Positions 29,350-38,332 of a DNA stretch of 64,000 nucleotides are shown one piece after another. The translations under genes were made by a program, and so were the position numbers. The stretch comes from Phyllobacterium brassicacearum. Lineage in GTDB: Bacteria; Pseudomonadota; Alphaproteobacteria; Rhizobiales; Rhizobiaceae. The stretch covers positions 372,001-436,000 of the forward strand of contig NZ_PGGO01000001.1 in assembly GCF_003010955.1 (NCBI RefSeq), in the 5' to 3' direction. The notes beneath the pieces are model-generated. The model saw only the letters and a program-made list of their open reading frames with translations, was not told where the DNA came from and did not search any database. The number at the start of each line of letters is the position of its first letter. Position 1 is the stretch's first letter.

Positions 29350-30141
29350 ATGAGAATTACCCGACTGCTCATGACAACCTGTCTGACCGCAGCCATGGCC
29401 ACAGGCGCTGTGGCCAGCGAGCGCTATGCAACGAGAGCGCCCGTCGTCATGAGCCCTGACCTCTCGGCGCCCTGGGTAATGCAATTGCGCGCAAGGCCGG
29501 TGGGATCGCCAGTCAATCCGCGCAACTATGTAGTTTTCAGCGAACCTCCGTCGCGTGGCGTCGCCAAGCAGCGGGACCGACGAACCGCCAGGCAGAACCT
29601 CGCAGGAAACCCCGCCGTACGCGAAGTTTCATTCCAGCGTCCCGAACCACCCGCCAGCGAACAACGGCCAAAAAAGCCGGCGATGGATCCGCGTTTCCTA
29701 CCGCAGACCGTTGCCTATGATGGCCCGGAAAAGCCTGGCACCATCGTCATCGACACGTCGCAACGCTTTCTATTTCTGATCGAAGCAGGCGGGACTGCCC
29801 AACGCTACGGCGTTGGCGTCGGCAAGGAAGGGTTCGGTTGGTCGGGCACCAATACAATCAGCCGTAAGGCTGAATGGCCGGACTGGAATCCACCTGCGTC
29901 GATGATCGAACGCGAGAGACAGAAGGGCCACTACATACCAGCTCATATGGAAGGCGGTATCGCCAATCCTCTCGGAGCACGCGCGCTCTATCTCGGTTCA
30001 ACGCTCTACCGGGTCCACGGCACCAACGCGCCGTGGACTATCGGCCACGCGGTGTCCAGTGGTTGCATCCGCATGCGCAATGAAGACGTCACAGACCTCT
30101 ACGAGCGGGTCAATGTCGGTACCAAGGTAATCGTCAGATAA
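29350..30141 (+). CDS. L,D-transpeptidase (YkuD domain), exported
   Basis: Cross-links peptidoglycan stems (3-3 bonds) or attaches proteins to them in the periplasm. The 263-residue protein has an N-terminal signal sequence (LLMTTCLTAAMATGAVAS, cleavage near residue 23), a 100-residue proline/arginine-rich linker, and a C-terminal YkuD domain from about residue 130 (GTIVIDTSQRFLFLIEAGG). The catalytic motif HGTNAPWTIGHAVSSGCIRM has the active cysteine at residue 239 and the conserved His and Arg. These enzymes are abundant in rhizobia, where 3-3 cross-links dominate polar growth. Two hairpins follow the gene. Confidence 0.94.
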   Translation: MRITRLLMTTCLTAAMATGAVASERYATRAPVVMSPDLSAPWVMQLRARPVGSPVNPRNYVVFSEPPSRGVAKQRDRRTARQNLAGNPAVREVSFQRPEPPASEQRPKKPAMDPRFLPQTVAYDGPEKPGTIVIDTSQRFLFLIEAGGTAQRYGVGVGKEGFGWSGTNTISRKAEWPDWNPPASMIERERQKGHYIPAHMEGGIANPLGARALYLGSTLYRVHGTNAPWTIGHAVSSGCIRMRNEDVTDLYERVNVGTKVIVR

Positions 30142-30155
30142 GGAGTTAGTGGGGG

Positions 30156-30215
30156 CCGGCACCGGGGGCGGTGCCGGGAACTGGGCAGCGGTTCACCTGA
30201 ACCGCTGCCCTCTTT
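30156..30215 (+). terminator. Tandem hairpins after the L,D-transpeptidase gene
   Basis: First stem: CCGGCACC (30156-30163) with GGTGCCGG (30170-30177). Second: GGGCAGCGGTTCA (30183-30195) with TGAACCGCTGCCC (30198-30210), a 13-bp perfect inverted repeat followed by TCTTTCT. The second is the likely terminator; it also faces the end of glcF. Confidence 0.8.
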
Positions 30216-31547
30216 CTATTCCGCAGGCTGATAGGATGTCCGGGGTACCTGGACACCTTCAGGCTTTGGGCCACCATAGGCCCAGTCAAGCAACTCCACC
30301 GTATGGACAATCGGCAATTTGGAGCCGCCAGCGATCTGGGTAATGCACCCGATATTTCCAGTAGCTATGAGGCTGGCGCCCGTTGCCTCGATGTTCCTGA
30401 CTTTGCGGTCGCGCAGGGTTCGAGCGATCTCTGCCTGCATGATGTTGTAGGTACCGGCCGACCCGCAGCAGAGGTGTCCCTCAGCCGGCTCCTTTACAAC
30501 GAAACCTGCGGCCTTGAGCAGATCCTTCGGCTGCCGGATAATCTTCTGACCATGCTGCATCGAACAGGCGGAATGATACGCAACCGTGAGGCCGGTCGGC
30601 TGACTCGGTGCCGGCAGGTCGAGCATCGTCAAATACTCGGTGACGTCTTTTGCCAATGCAGAAACACGCGCAGCCTTGTCCTTGTAGCGCGCGTCAAGCC
30701 TCAGCATGTAGCCGTAATCCTTAATCGTGGTGCCGCAGCCTGAGGTCGTCACCACAATGGCATCGAGACCGCCCTGGTCGATTTCGCGCATCCAAGCATC
30801 GATGTTACGGCGAGCATCGTCAAGCGCCGCCTCTTCACGGCCCATATGATGCACCAGCGAGCCGCAGCAGCTTTCGCCCTTCGGCACCACGACTTCGATG
30901 CCGAGGCGCGTCAAGAGGCGGATCGTTGCCTCGTTGATGCCGGGCTTCAGAACCGGCTGCGCACAGCCGGTGAGGATCGCAACCCTGCCCTTCCTTGCCG
31001 CACGCGGCACATGTGAGCCGGGCTCGGCGAATCGCGATCTCGCAGGAACAGATGTCGGTGCCAGTTCAAGCATTGCGGCGACAGGTTTCAAGGCCTGCAA
31101 AGATCTGAACAGCGGGGCAAAGGGACGGCCGACTCTTGCGGCATTGAGCGCGAAGCGGAAGCGGCCGGGATGAGGCAGAACGAACGCAAGCATGGCCCGC
31201 GTGAGGCGATTCAAGACCGGGCGCTTGTAGGTCTTCTCGATATGCGCGCGGGCGTTATCGACCAGATGCATGTAGTTGACGCCCGAAGGGCAGGTCGTCA
31301 TGCAGGAGAGGCATGAGAGGCAGCGGTCGATGTGCTTGACGATCTGCTCATCGGCTGGACGTCCGTTTTCCAGCATGTCCTTGATGAGATAGATGCGGCC
31401 GCGCGGGCTGTCGAGCTCGTTGCCGAGCGTGACATAGGTCGGGCAAGTCGCAGTGCAAAACCCGCAATGCACACATTTGCGCAGGATTTTTTCCGACTCT
31501 GCGACACCAGGGTCGAGCAATTGTTCGGGGGTGAAGTTTGTCTGCAC
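30216..31547 (-). CDS. glcF: Glycolate oxidase iron-sulfur subunit
   Basis: Electron-transfer subunit of glycolate oxidase, which converts glycolate to glyoxylate at the inner membrane and feeds quinones. The 443-residue protein has two 4Fe-4S motifs in the first ~110 residues (CVHCGFCTATCP and CLSCLSCMTTCP) and two CCG-type cysteine-rich domains (GCAQPVLKPGINEATIRLL, GESCCGSLVHHMG and CCGSAGTYNIMQ). Start is GTG 31547, with GGAG upstream and a 2-base gap from the glcE stop. Third gene of glcD-glcE-glcF. Confidence 0.96.
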   Translation of the reverse strand: MQTNFTPEQLLDPGVAESEKILRKCVHCGFCTATCPTYVTLGNELDSPRGRIYLIKDMLENGRPADEQIVKHIDRCLSCLSCMTTCPSGVNYMHLVDNARAHIEKTYKRPVLNRLTRAMLAFVLPHPGRFRFALNAARVGRPFAPLFRSLQALKPVAAMLELAPTSVPARSRFAEPGSHVPRAARKGRVAILTGCAQPVLKPGINEATIRLLTRLGIEVVVPKGESCCGSLVHHMGREEAALDDARRNIDAWMREIDQGGLDAIVVTTSGCGTTIKDYGYMLRLDARYKDKAARVSALAKDVTEYLTMLDLPAPSQPTGLTVAYHSACSMQHGQKIIRQPKDLLKAAGFVVKEPAEGHLCCGSAGTYNIMQAEIARTLRDRKVRNIEATGASLIATGNIGCITQIAGGSKLPIVHTVELLDWAYGGPKPEGVQVPRTSYQPAE

Positions 31548-31549
31548 GT

Positions 31550-32761
31550 CTATACTCCTGCGACCATGCGGCCCGGGTTCAAAATCCCGCTCGGGTCGAA
31601 CTGCTGTTTCAAGCGCTTCGACAGGGCGGCAAGTGGAGCCGGTTGCGGTTCAAACACCGGCAGAGCCGCCCGCACGCTGGCTGGAGCACGAACCAGCGTC
31701 GCATGGCCGCCACCATACGTGCGGATCAGCGCGCGCACAGCCTCAGCTTCCGGATCACCCTCCATCCGCAACCAGACGAGACCACCCTGCCAATCGTAGA
31801 AGGCATCGACTGCTGCACCCATGCGCAACGAGGCAACCAGCTTATAAGCTTGCATCGGCACCATGGAAACGCGCCAGACAGGACGTTCCGTAGCATCGGC
31901 AAATGGAATGACATCACGAACCTCGCGCCATAGCCTGCGCGACGTTTCCTGCGGGAGGGCATCAACTTCCCCGGCGGTGGCCAGCAGACCTTTCAGCATG
32001 CCGGCCCGGTCAGCAACGGAGGGTGCAAACCCTTCGACGCGCAGCAAGGTCGAGGCCGCGCCGTTCAATGCACCATCAATGACGCGTCCGGCAACGTTGC
32101 CCGGCAGGTGCGCAGCAGCAGCCACCTCGCCGCTCGATCCCATGGCAATGGCCATGGCACGCGCCGCCTCATCGTCTGCGAGGCCCCGAATGACCAGCGT
32201 CGTTTCCGTTTCTGGCGTCGGCAGAACCTTGAAGGTAATTTCCGTGGCGATGCCGAGCGTACCCCAGGAATTGGCCATCCCCTTCGACAGGTCGTAACCG
32301 GTAACATTCTTGACGACGCGGCCGCCGGATTTGAACAATTCGCCGCGTCCCGAAACGACACGCACGCCAAGCACGTGATCGCGGGCGGATCCGGCCTTGA
32401 GGCGGCGAGGACCGCACAGATTGGTGGCAAGGAGCCCACCGAGACTGCCCTGCCCTGCCGGTTGCCCGAGCAGCGGTCCATAATCCATTGGCTCGAATTG
32501 GAATGCCTGACCATTTTCAGCGACCAGGGTTTCCAGCTCCGCCATGGGGGTTCCGGCCCTGGCGCTCAACACCAGTTCGTCCGGTTCGTAGAGTGTAACG
32601 CCCGCATAGCCCGACAGGGCAATCGTATGTTCGGTCTGCAAGGGACGGCCAAGGTCCCGTTTGGAGCCATATCCAATGACTTCAACGGGCGCCTGCTCTG
32701 CAAGCGCCCATTGCACGGCCTCGACAATCTCGTTTTCCGTTGTGGGGGTAATAGTCGTCAC
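31550..32761 (-). CDS. glcE: Glycolate oxidase FAD-binding subunit
   Basis: A 403-residue flavoprotein subunit. It has a PCMH-type FAD domain: VEVIGYGSKRDLGRP and the GQPAGQGSLGGLLATNLCGPRRLKAGSARDHVLGV segment that holds the FAD, VKNVTGYDLSKGMANSWGTLGIATEI, and a C-terminal region ending FDPSGILNPGRM. I use GTG 32761, which follows the glcD stop by two bases; the frame is open further upstream but only over the coding end of glcD. Forms the glycolate oxidase complex with GlcD and GlcF. Confidence 0.94.
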   Translation of the reverse strand: MTTITPTTENEIVEAVQWALAEQAPVEVIGYGSKRDLGRPLQTEHTIALSGYAGVTLYEPDELVLSARAGTPMAELETLVAENGQAFQFEPMDYGPLLGQPAGQGSLGGLLATNLCGPRRLKAGSARDHVLGVRVVSGRGELFKSGGRVVKNVTGYDLSKGMANSWGTLGIATEITFKVLPTPETETTLVIRGLADDEAARAMAIAMGSSGEVAAAAHLPGNVAGRVIDGALNGAASTLLRVEGFAPSVADRAGMLKGLLATAGEVDALPQETSRRLWREVRDVIPFADATERPVWRVSMVPMQAYKLVASLRMGAAVDAFYDWQGGLVWLRMEGDPEAEAVRALIRTYGGGHATLVRAPASVRAALPVFEPQPAPLAALSKRLKQQFDPSGILNPGRMVAGV

Positions 32762-32763
32762 GC

Positions 32764-34260
32764 TCAGAATCTCGGAATATCGGGAAACGGCACCTGCCCG
32801 CGATGCACATGCATGCGGCCGAGTTCGGCGCAGCGACGCAATTGCGGGAAGACCTTGCCCGGGTTGAGCAGGTGCTTGTCGTCGAAGGCGCATTTGACGC
32901 GGATCTGCTGGTTGAGATCGGCTTCATTAAACATTTCCGGCATGAGATCCCGCTTTTCCACACCAACGCCATGCTCACCCGTCAGCACGCCGCCGACCTT
33001 GACGCAGAGCCGCAGGATATCTGCGCCGAAATCTTCTGCCTTGTGCAGCTCTTCAGGAATATTCGCGTCGTAAAGGATGAGCGGATGGAGATTGCCATCG
33101 CCCGCGTGGAAGACGTTTGCGACACGAAGTCCATATTTATCGGACAGTTCGCGCATGCCGGCCAACACTTTCGGCAGCTCCTTGCGAGGAATAGTCCCGT
33201 CCATGCAGAGGTAGTCAGGCGAGATGCGGCCGACCGCCGGAAACGCGGCTTTGCGGCCCGCCCAGAACGCCATGCGTTCTTCTTCGCTTTGTGAGACCAC
33301 GCACGTCGTTGCTCCATTCCTCCTGCCAATGGCCTCGACCATATTAATGAGATGGTCGACCTCAACCACGGGTCCGTCGAGTTCGACGATCAATAATGCC
33401 TCGACGTCGAGTGGGTATCCCGCATGGACGAAATCCTCGGCTGCATGAATGGCTGGCCGGTCCATCATTTCCATTCCGCCGGGGATGATGCCTGCCGCAA
33501 TGACATCGGCGACACACTGACCGGCTTCCTCGCTTGTCGGAAAGCCTATCATCAGCGCGCGAGCCGTGGTTGGCTTCTGCAGGATGCGCACGCTGACCTC
33601 GGTAACCACGGCGAGCAGGCCTTCCGAGCCCGTCATCAGCCCAAGAAGATCATAGCCCTCGGAGTCGAGATGCTTACCGCCAAGCCGCACGACTTCACCC
33701 GTGATCAGCACCATTTCCAGACCGAGCACGTTGTTGGCGGTCAGGCCATATTTGAGGCAATGCACACCGCCCGCATTCTCAGCGACATTGCCGCCGATGG
33801 AGCAAGCAATTTGTGACGATGGATCGGGTGCATAGTAAAACCCCTCGTGTTCGACGGCCTTGGTGATTCCGAGATTGGTTACGCCCGGCTGCACGACGGC
33901 AGCGCGGTTCGGATAATCGATTTCGAGGATGCGGTTGAAACGGGACATGACCAGGAGCACCGCGTCTTCGAGCGGCAGTGCACCGCCCGACAATGACGTT
34001 CCCGAGCCGCGCGGAACCACCTTCACATTGTTCTCATGGCAATATTGGAGAACACGCGAGACCTGCTGCACGGTCTGCGGCAGCACAACTACCAACGGCA
34101 GCTGCCGGTAGGCGGTCAGGCCGTCGGTTTCAAAGGCACGCATCTCGTTGGTAACATCGACAACGCCCTCACCCGGCACGATGGTCCGCAAAGCCGCCAC
34201 AATGTCCGAGCGCCGCGACATTGTCGCTTCATCGGCTTTCGGCATTGTCAACCCGGACAT
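32764..34260 (-). CDS. glcD: Glycolate oxidase catalytic FAD subunit
   Basis: Catalytic subunit oxidising glycolate (and D-lactate to a lesser degree). The 498-residue flavoprotein has the PCMH FAD domain (VVPRGSGTSLSGGALPLED near residues 80-98, SIGGNVAENAGGVHCLKYG, GLMTGSEGLLAVVTEV) and the FAD-oxidase C-terminal domain with VANVFHAGDGNLHPLI, GGVLTGEHGVGVEKRDLM and LLNPGKVFP. GGAGG 5 bases before ATG 34260 fixes the start. First gene of glcDEF, divergent from a LysR gene across a 139-base region with two symmetric elements. Confidence 0.96.
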   Translation of the reverse strand: MSGLTMPKADEATMSRRSDIVAALRTIVPGEGVVDVTNEMRAFETDGLTAYRQLPLVVVLPQTVQQVSRVLQYCHENNVKVVPRGSGTSLSGGALPLEDAVLLVMSRFNRILEIDYPNRAAVVQPGVTNLGITKAVEHEGFYYAPDPSSQIACSIGGNVAENAGGVHCLKYGLTANNVLGLEMVLITGEVVRLGGKHLDSEGYDLLGLMTGSEGLLAVVTEVSVRILQKPTTARALMIGFPTSEEAGQCVADVIAAGIIPGGMEMMDRPAIHAAEDFVHAGYPLDVEALLIVELDGPVVEVDHLINMVEAIGRRNGATTCVVSQSEEERMAFWAGRKAAFPAVGRISPDYLCMDGTIPRKELPKVLAGMRELSDKYGLRVANVFHAGDGNLHPLILYDANIPEELHKAEDFGADILRLCVKVGGVLTGEHGVGVEKRDLMPEMFNEADLNQQIRVKCAFDDKHLLNPGKVFPQLRRCAELGRMHVHRGQVPFPDIPRF

Positions 34261-34288
34261 GGAACCTCCCTACCCAACCACTCAGTCA

Positions 34289-34327
34289 AAACTGGTAAAC
34301 TATCTTTACCTCTCGCTGTTCCAGTTT
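34289..34327. promoter_or_regulatory. Dyads in the glcD / LysR divergent promoter region
   Basis: AAACTGG (34289-34295) and CCAGTTT (34321-34327) are inverted copies 32 bases apart, about three helical turns. Nested inside is a second perfect dyad GGTAAA-CTATC-TTTACC (34294-34310). The AAACTGG half-site recurs at the gntR promoter (36731-36757). These are candidate operators for the glcDEF operon. Confidence 0.5.
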
Positions 34328-34399
34328 GTAAAGGCGCGCACGAAACCACGTTAGCATTTGAGCTTGACCTTATCATCCCCTGATAGAAAGAGTGCGTGC

Positions 34400-35299
34400 A
34401 TGAGTGAATTCAACGATATGGAAATCTTTGCGCGTGTCGTTTCTGCTGGAAGCATGTCGGCAGCGGGCCGGGAACTCGGCCTATCACCCGCCGTCGTTTC
34501 CAAACGGCTGCGGCGGCTGGAAGAGAGGCTGGGCACGCGGCTGTTGCAGCGCACGACGAGGCAAATTGCCCTCACCGAGACGGGCCAAGGCTATTATGAA
34601 CGGGTGCTGGCGATCCTTTCAGGCGTCGAGGAGGCAGAGGCCTTCGTATCGCGCCGGTCCGAGCAGGCACATGGGATGCTCAAGGTCGCGGTACCGACCA
34701 CCTTCGGACGCATGCATATCGCCCCGCATCTCGAACCTTTCATGCGGACCAACCCCGACCTTGCCGTCAATCTGGTCCTCGCCGATGAATTCGTCGATAT
34801 CGTTGGCGAAGGTTATGACCTCGCGATCCGGATCGCCGAATTGTCCGATTCCAGTCTCGTTGCGCGCAAGCTTGCACCGGTAGAACGCTTTCTTGTCGCT
34901 GCGCCACGGTATGTTGCTGAGCATGGACTGCCGCAATCCTTTTCCGATCTCGAGAACCATGTCTGTTTAGCTGCACATAGTGGTGACCCGTGGCGCCTGA
35001 TTGGGCCTTTTGGTGCGGTCACATGGCGACCGACAGGCCCGCTGCTTACGAACTCAAGCGAAGTCGTTCGCGAAGCAGTGCTTGGCGGCCTGGGGATCGC
35101 ATTGCGCTCCACCTGGGATATCGGTCCCGAGCTTGCCGCCGGTTTGCTGGTGCGTGTGCTCGAAGACTATGCCGCCTCGCGCAACATCGCGATCTATGCC
35201 GTCTATCCTTCGCGCCAGTTCCTACCCGCGAAGGTGCGCCTGTTCATCGATTATCTGGCGGGCCTGTACGGACCAGTTGCTCCCTGGGATCGAAACTGA
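34400..35299 (+). CDS. LysR-family transcriptional regulator
   Basis: A 299-residue LTTR with N-terminal HTH (MEIFARVVSAGSMSAAGRELGLSPAVVSKRLRRLEERLG, residues about 7-45) and a C-terminal effector domain with two periplasmic-binding-like lobes. The DMEIFARVV... and TTRQIALTETGQGYYE segments place it in the CrgA/DmlR-like clade. Divergent from glcDEF; LTTRs usually regulate the divergent operon, so control of glycolate oxidation is plausible, though a GntR-type regulator 2.4 kb away competes for that role. ATG 34400 is used; the longer frame has no good ribosome site. Confidence 0.92.
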   Translation: MSEFNDMEIFARVVSAGSMSAAGRELGLSPAVVSKRLRRLEERLGTRLLQRTTRQIALTETGQGYYERVLAILSGVEEAEAFVSRRSEQAHGMLKVAVPTTFGRMHIAPHLEPFMRTNPDLAVNLVLADEFVDIVGEGYDLAIRIAELSDSSLVARKLAPVERFLVAAPRYVAEHGLPQSFSDLENHVCLAAHSGDPWRLIGPFGAVTWRPTGPLLTNSSEVVREAVLGGLGIALRSTWDIGPELAAGLLVRVLEDYAASRNIAIYAVYPSRQFLPAKVRLFIDYLAGLYGPVAPWDRN

Positions 35300-36610
35300 T
35301 CAGTCCTCTGCATGCTTTTTGCGTACGGCTTTGACCACATACCACATGGCCAGAATGGCAATGGGCACGAAGATTGCGGTCAGCACCGAAGCATGCAATT
35401 CGGGGATATAGGTTTCTGCTCCCCTCGCCAGATAATAGAACAGGCCGACGACATAATAGGAAATCGCTGCCACCGAGAGGCCCTCGACCGTTCGCTGCAG
35501 ACGCAATTGCAGTTGGGCACGCTTGTCCATCGAGCTGAGTAAATCGCGGTTCTGGCGTTCGAGTTCGACGTCCACGGACGTGCGCAGCAAGGTCGCGGCG
35601 CGCGAGAGTTTTTCAGACAGGCTCTCCTGTCGCCCGCTGACCGAGCGGCAGGTCCGCATCGCGGGTGCCATACGCCGCTGGATGAACGCGCCCCAGGTCT
35701 CATAGCCGGTCACAGGTTCTTCCTGTAGCGCCGCCAATCGCTCCAGAACGATCCCGTTGTAGGCGCGGCTTGCACCAAAGCGATAGAGGCTAGATGCGGC
35801 GTCGGCTTCCAGCTCCGCGGCCAGTGAAGTCAACTCATCGAGCAGCTTGTGGCTGTCCGATGTCGAATCGCGCATTTCATTGGTGAGACCAGCAAGCCTG
35901 TCTTCAATGCGCCGGATACGCGGCGACAGCGAATGAGCCAGCGGCAGGCCCAGCATCGCGAGCGTGCGATAGGTTTCGATTTCGATGACCCTCTGCGACA
36001 GCGCACCTGCACGTGCGGGCGACAGGCCGTTGTCGAGGATCAGGATGCGTGTCATCCCGTCGCGATCTTGCCGGAAATCGGTGACGATCGAGGCTAGGCC
36101 ATTTTCCACGTCGCTATAGCAGAGGCTGGCCGGGTCGAATTCGGAAATCAATGCGTGAGCGCTGCGATCTTTCTTGATGATCTCCAGCCGCACGCCGTCG
36201 ATCACCGTGCCTGGAGGGTTGAACCCGTGACCGAAAGGGTGCTGGGCGGTGCTACCGTCGCGCGGCATCGGACCTTCCCAAAGATAGGTCGAGAACTCCG
36301 TATGCCGCTCCCAACGGAGAGTCCCGTTGCCCCAAGGCATGATGTGATGACGTGCGTCGCGGGCCGGTGGCGCGATCCCAATGCTTCGGCTGAGTTCACC
36401 CAATACGGCGTGATCGACAGTCGATCCGCCTTCTGTCATGAAGGCCAGCTGGATCAGCAGGCGCGGTGTATCCACCAGTGGATACGGCCGGGCGTGGACT
36501 TCGCCGAGCGCTACGGCACGCTCCGCATGCGCAGGAAACCCCATGACTCCGCCTGGACTTGGCGCAACGCCCGCGAGCGTTGTTGCTTGCTTCAATCTTT
36601 TCCCCATCAT
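35300..36610 (-). CDS. DUF3422 family membrane protein
   Basis: A 436-residue protein with the DUF3422 signature HAERAVALGEVHARPYPL near the N-terminus, a long soluble middle with predicted helices (RLAGLTNEMRDS, LSEKLSRAATLLRTSVDVELERQN), and two C-terminal hydrophobic segments (VAAISYYVVGLFYYLA and LTAIFVPIAILAMWYVV) ending in a basic tail. The build is similar to a cytoplasmic domain tethered to the inner membrane. The function of the family is unknown. ATG 36610/36607 (adjacent) are the likely starts, preceded by CAGGGG. It converges end to end with the LysR gene (stops 1 base apart). Confidence 0.88.
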   Translation of the reverse strand: MMGKRLKQATTLAGVAPSPGGVMGFPAHAERAVALGEVHARPYPLVDTPRLLIQLAFMTEGGSTVDHAVLGELSRSIGIAPPARDARHHIMPWGNGTLRWERHTEFSTYLWEGPMPRDGSTAQHPFGHGFNPPGTVIDGVRLEIIKKDRSAHALISEFDPASLCYSDVENGLASIVTDFRQDRDGMTRILILDNGLSPARAGALSQRVIEIETYRTLAMLGLPLAHSLSPRIRRIEDRLAGLTNEMRDSTSDSHKLLDELTSLAAELEADAASSLYRFGASRAYNGIVLERLAALQEEPVTGYETWGAFIQRRMAPAMRTCRSVSGRQESLSEKLSRAATLLRTSVDVELERQNRDLLSSMDKRAQLQLRLQRTVEGLSVAAISYYVVGLFYYLARGAETYIPELHASVLTAIFVPIAILAMWYVVKAVRKKHAED

Positions 36611-36730
36611 CCCCTGACCGGTCTCTTTTATTTGATCGGTTGTTGTCACAGGATCGTGAACGGATCGGGCTGAGCTTTCAACAGTTTCCAGTACCAAAGG
36701 CTGCGGCAAATAGGACCACGACGGCTTCAG

Positions 36731-36757
36731 AAACTGGATCAATTAATTGACCAGTTT
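36731..36757. promoter_or_regulatory. 13-bp palindrome with a one-base bulge upstream of gntR
   Basis: The left arm AAACTGG-A-TCAATT and the right arm AATTGACCAGTTT are perfect 13-bp inverted copies once the single A at 36738 is left out. It ends 55 bases before the gntR start and lies 120 bases from the divergent DUF3422 start. FadR-subfamily regulators bind TGGT...ACCA-type dyads, so autoregulation is likely. AAACTGG also occurs as an inverted pair before glcD. Confidence 0.6.
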
Positions 36758-36812
36758 CCTGCTTTGCCGATACGGTACACAGGTAAGTCATTCCTGCGGA
36801 CACATTCATCCC

Positions 36813-37589
36813 ATGAGCGGACCCATCTTCGCCCCCATTCCATCTTCGCGCACTGCCGACGATATTGTCGGCCAGATCGAGACGCTCATCCTCGAAGGCG
36901 TGCTGCGGGTTGGCGATCGTCTGCCCGGCGAACGCGATCTTTCGGTCCAGTTCGACGTATCCCGCCCAATCCTTCGCAGTGCGCTCAAGACACTGGAAGG
37001 CAAAGGCTTACTCACGACCCGCCACGGCGGTGGAACATTCGTGGCGGACGTAATTGGCGAGGTTTTTTCCAAGCCAATGATGGATCTGATCGCCAGCCAT
37101 CGCCGTGCAGCCGCGGACTATCTCGAATATCGCCGGGAAATTGAAAGCATTGCTGCCGACTATGCGGCGCAACGCGCGACCGAAGATGACCGGCTTTTGC
37201 TCAGCCGCATCATGACGGCGATGGAACAGGCTTATGAGACCGCCGACTTCAGGCGGGAAGCCGAACTCGATGTCGAGTTGCACAATGCCATCGGCGAGTG
37301 TGCGCACAACATCATCCTCTTGCATACGTTGCGTTCCTGCTACCGGCTGCTGGCGGATGACGTGTTTTATAACCGTACCGTGATCTATGGTTTTCCTGGC
37401 GCGCGGGCGAAGCTGCTTGAGCAGCATCGCGCGATTTTCGACGCGATCATGGCTTCGGACCCCGCAGCGGCACGAAAGGCCGTCGGCGAGCACATCGACT
37501 TCATCGAGCAGGCACAGCAAGATGCGACACGCGATAGCGCACGGCAAAACATCTCTCGCCTGCGGCGTAATCAGCGAGAGCCGGAATGA
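36813..37589 (+). CDS. GntR-family regulator, FadR/FCD subfamily
   Basis: A 258-residue regulator: N-terminal winged helix (IVGQIETLILEGVLRVGDRLPGERDLSVQFDVSRPILRSAL, about residues 16-56, with GERDL and RHGGGTFV) and a C-terminal all-helical FCD ligand domain with EYRREIESIAADYAA and conserved metal-site histidines (ELDVELHNAIGECAHN, LEQHRAIFDAIMA). Many FCD regulators (LldR, GlcC, PdhR) sense small hydroxy or keto acids, which suits the nearby glcDEF. The ligand is not shown by the sequence. ATG 36813 is chosen as family-typical. The last codons overlap the phosphatase start (ATGA). Confidence 0.92.
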   Translation: MSGPIFAPIPSSRTADDIVGQIETLILEGVLRVGDRLPGERDLSVQFDVSRPILRSALKTLEGKGLLTTRHGGGTFVADVIGEVFSKPMMDLIASHRRAAADYLEYRREIESIAADYAAQRATEDDRLLLSRIMTAMEQAYETADFRREAELDVELHNAIGECAHNIILLHTLRSCYRLLADDVFYNRTVIYGFPGARAKLLEQHRAIFDAIMASDPAAARKAVGEHIDFIEQAQQDATRDSARQNISRLRRNQREPE

Positions 37590-38323
37590 AGACAGTCGAC
37601 TTCAAGCACGCACGCGGCCCGGACAAGTTGCGGGTCTACGCCATTGGTGACGTGCATGGCCGACTGGACCTCTTGCAGGCAATGCATCGCCGCATCCTGG
37701 CCGAAAATGAGAAATCGCCGCCTTTTGATTGGGTCGTTATTCACCTCGGTGACTATGTCGACCGAGGCCCCGATTCAAAGGGGGTCCTCGACCTGCTGGT
37801 AAATCTACAGAAGAACACACACCGGATGCTCGCGCTGGCTGGAAATCACGATGTCGGCTTGCTTGAGTTCCTAGAAACAGGCGATGCCTATGGACTTTTT
37901 GCCCGCAATGGCGGGCGGCAAACGGCACTATCATATGGCGTCAGCATAGAATTCAACGATCCGGATTCTGTTGCAGCGGGACAAAAAGCGCTTGTCGAGG
38001 CGATGCCTCCGTCGCACATCCAGTTTCTACGCGGTCTTCAGCGGTCAATAGTGTTCGCCGATTTCTTCTTTTGCCACGCCGGGATCCGACCCGGTGTCGA
38101 CCTCGATCATCAGGATCCTGACGATTTGATCTGGATAAGGTGGGAGTTCCTGGAAAATCCGCGTCTGCATCCCAAGGTCATCGTTCACGGGCACACGCCA
38201 GTCAGCGATGTTGATAAGCGTCCCAACCGGGTCAATCTCGACACCGGCGCCTATGCCAGCGGCAGGCTCAGCGCGATAGCGATCGACGTTGATCAGAAGT
38301 TTTTTCTGGAAGCGGTCGTATGA
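37586..38323 (+). CDS. PPP-family metallophosphatase (serine/threonine phosphatase-like)
   Basis: A 245-residue cytoplasmic phosphatase with the full PPP metal-site set: GDVHGR (21-26), GDYVDRG (55-61), GNHD (86-89), a later CHAG and VHGHTP. It resembles bacterial PrpA/ApaH-like phosphatases, acting on phosphoproteins or dinucleoside polyphosphates; the sequence does not decide which. Its ATG overlaps the gntR stop, an unusual pairing that suggests co-expression with the regulator. Ends 9 bases from a small convergent frame. Confidence 0.9.
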   Translation: MKTVDFKHARGPDKLRVYAIGDVHGRLDLLQAMHRRILAENEKSPPFDWVVIHLGDYVDRGPDSKGVLDLLVNLQKNTHRMLALAGNHDVGLLEFLETGDAYGLFARNGGRQTALSYGVSIEFNDPDSVAAGQKALVEAMPPSHIQFLRGLQRSIVFADFFFCHAGIRPGVDLDHQDPDDLIWIRWEFLENPRLHPKVIVHGHTPVSDVDKRPNRVNLDTGAYASGRLSAIAIDVDQKFFLEAVV

Positions 38324-38332
38324 AAACCTGCT

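Noticed and set aside
31550..32893. Longer glcE beginning at 32893
   Set aside because: The extra 44 residues are antisense-like, basic and overlap the end of glcD; GTG 32761 is two bases after the glcD stop and fits the family.
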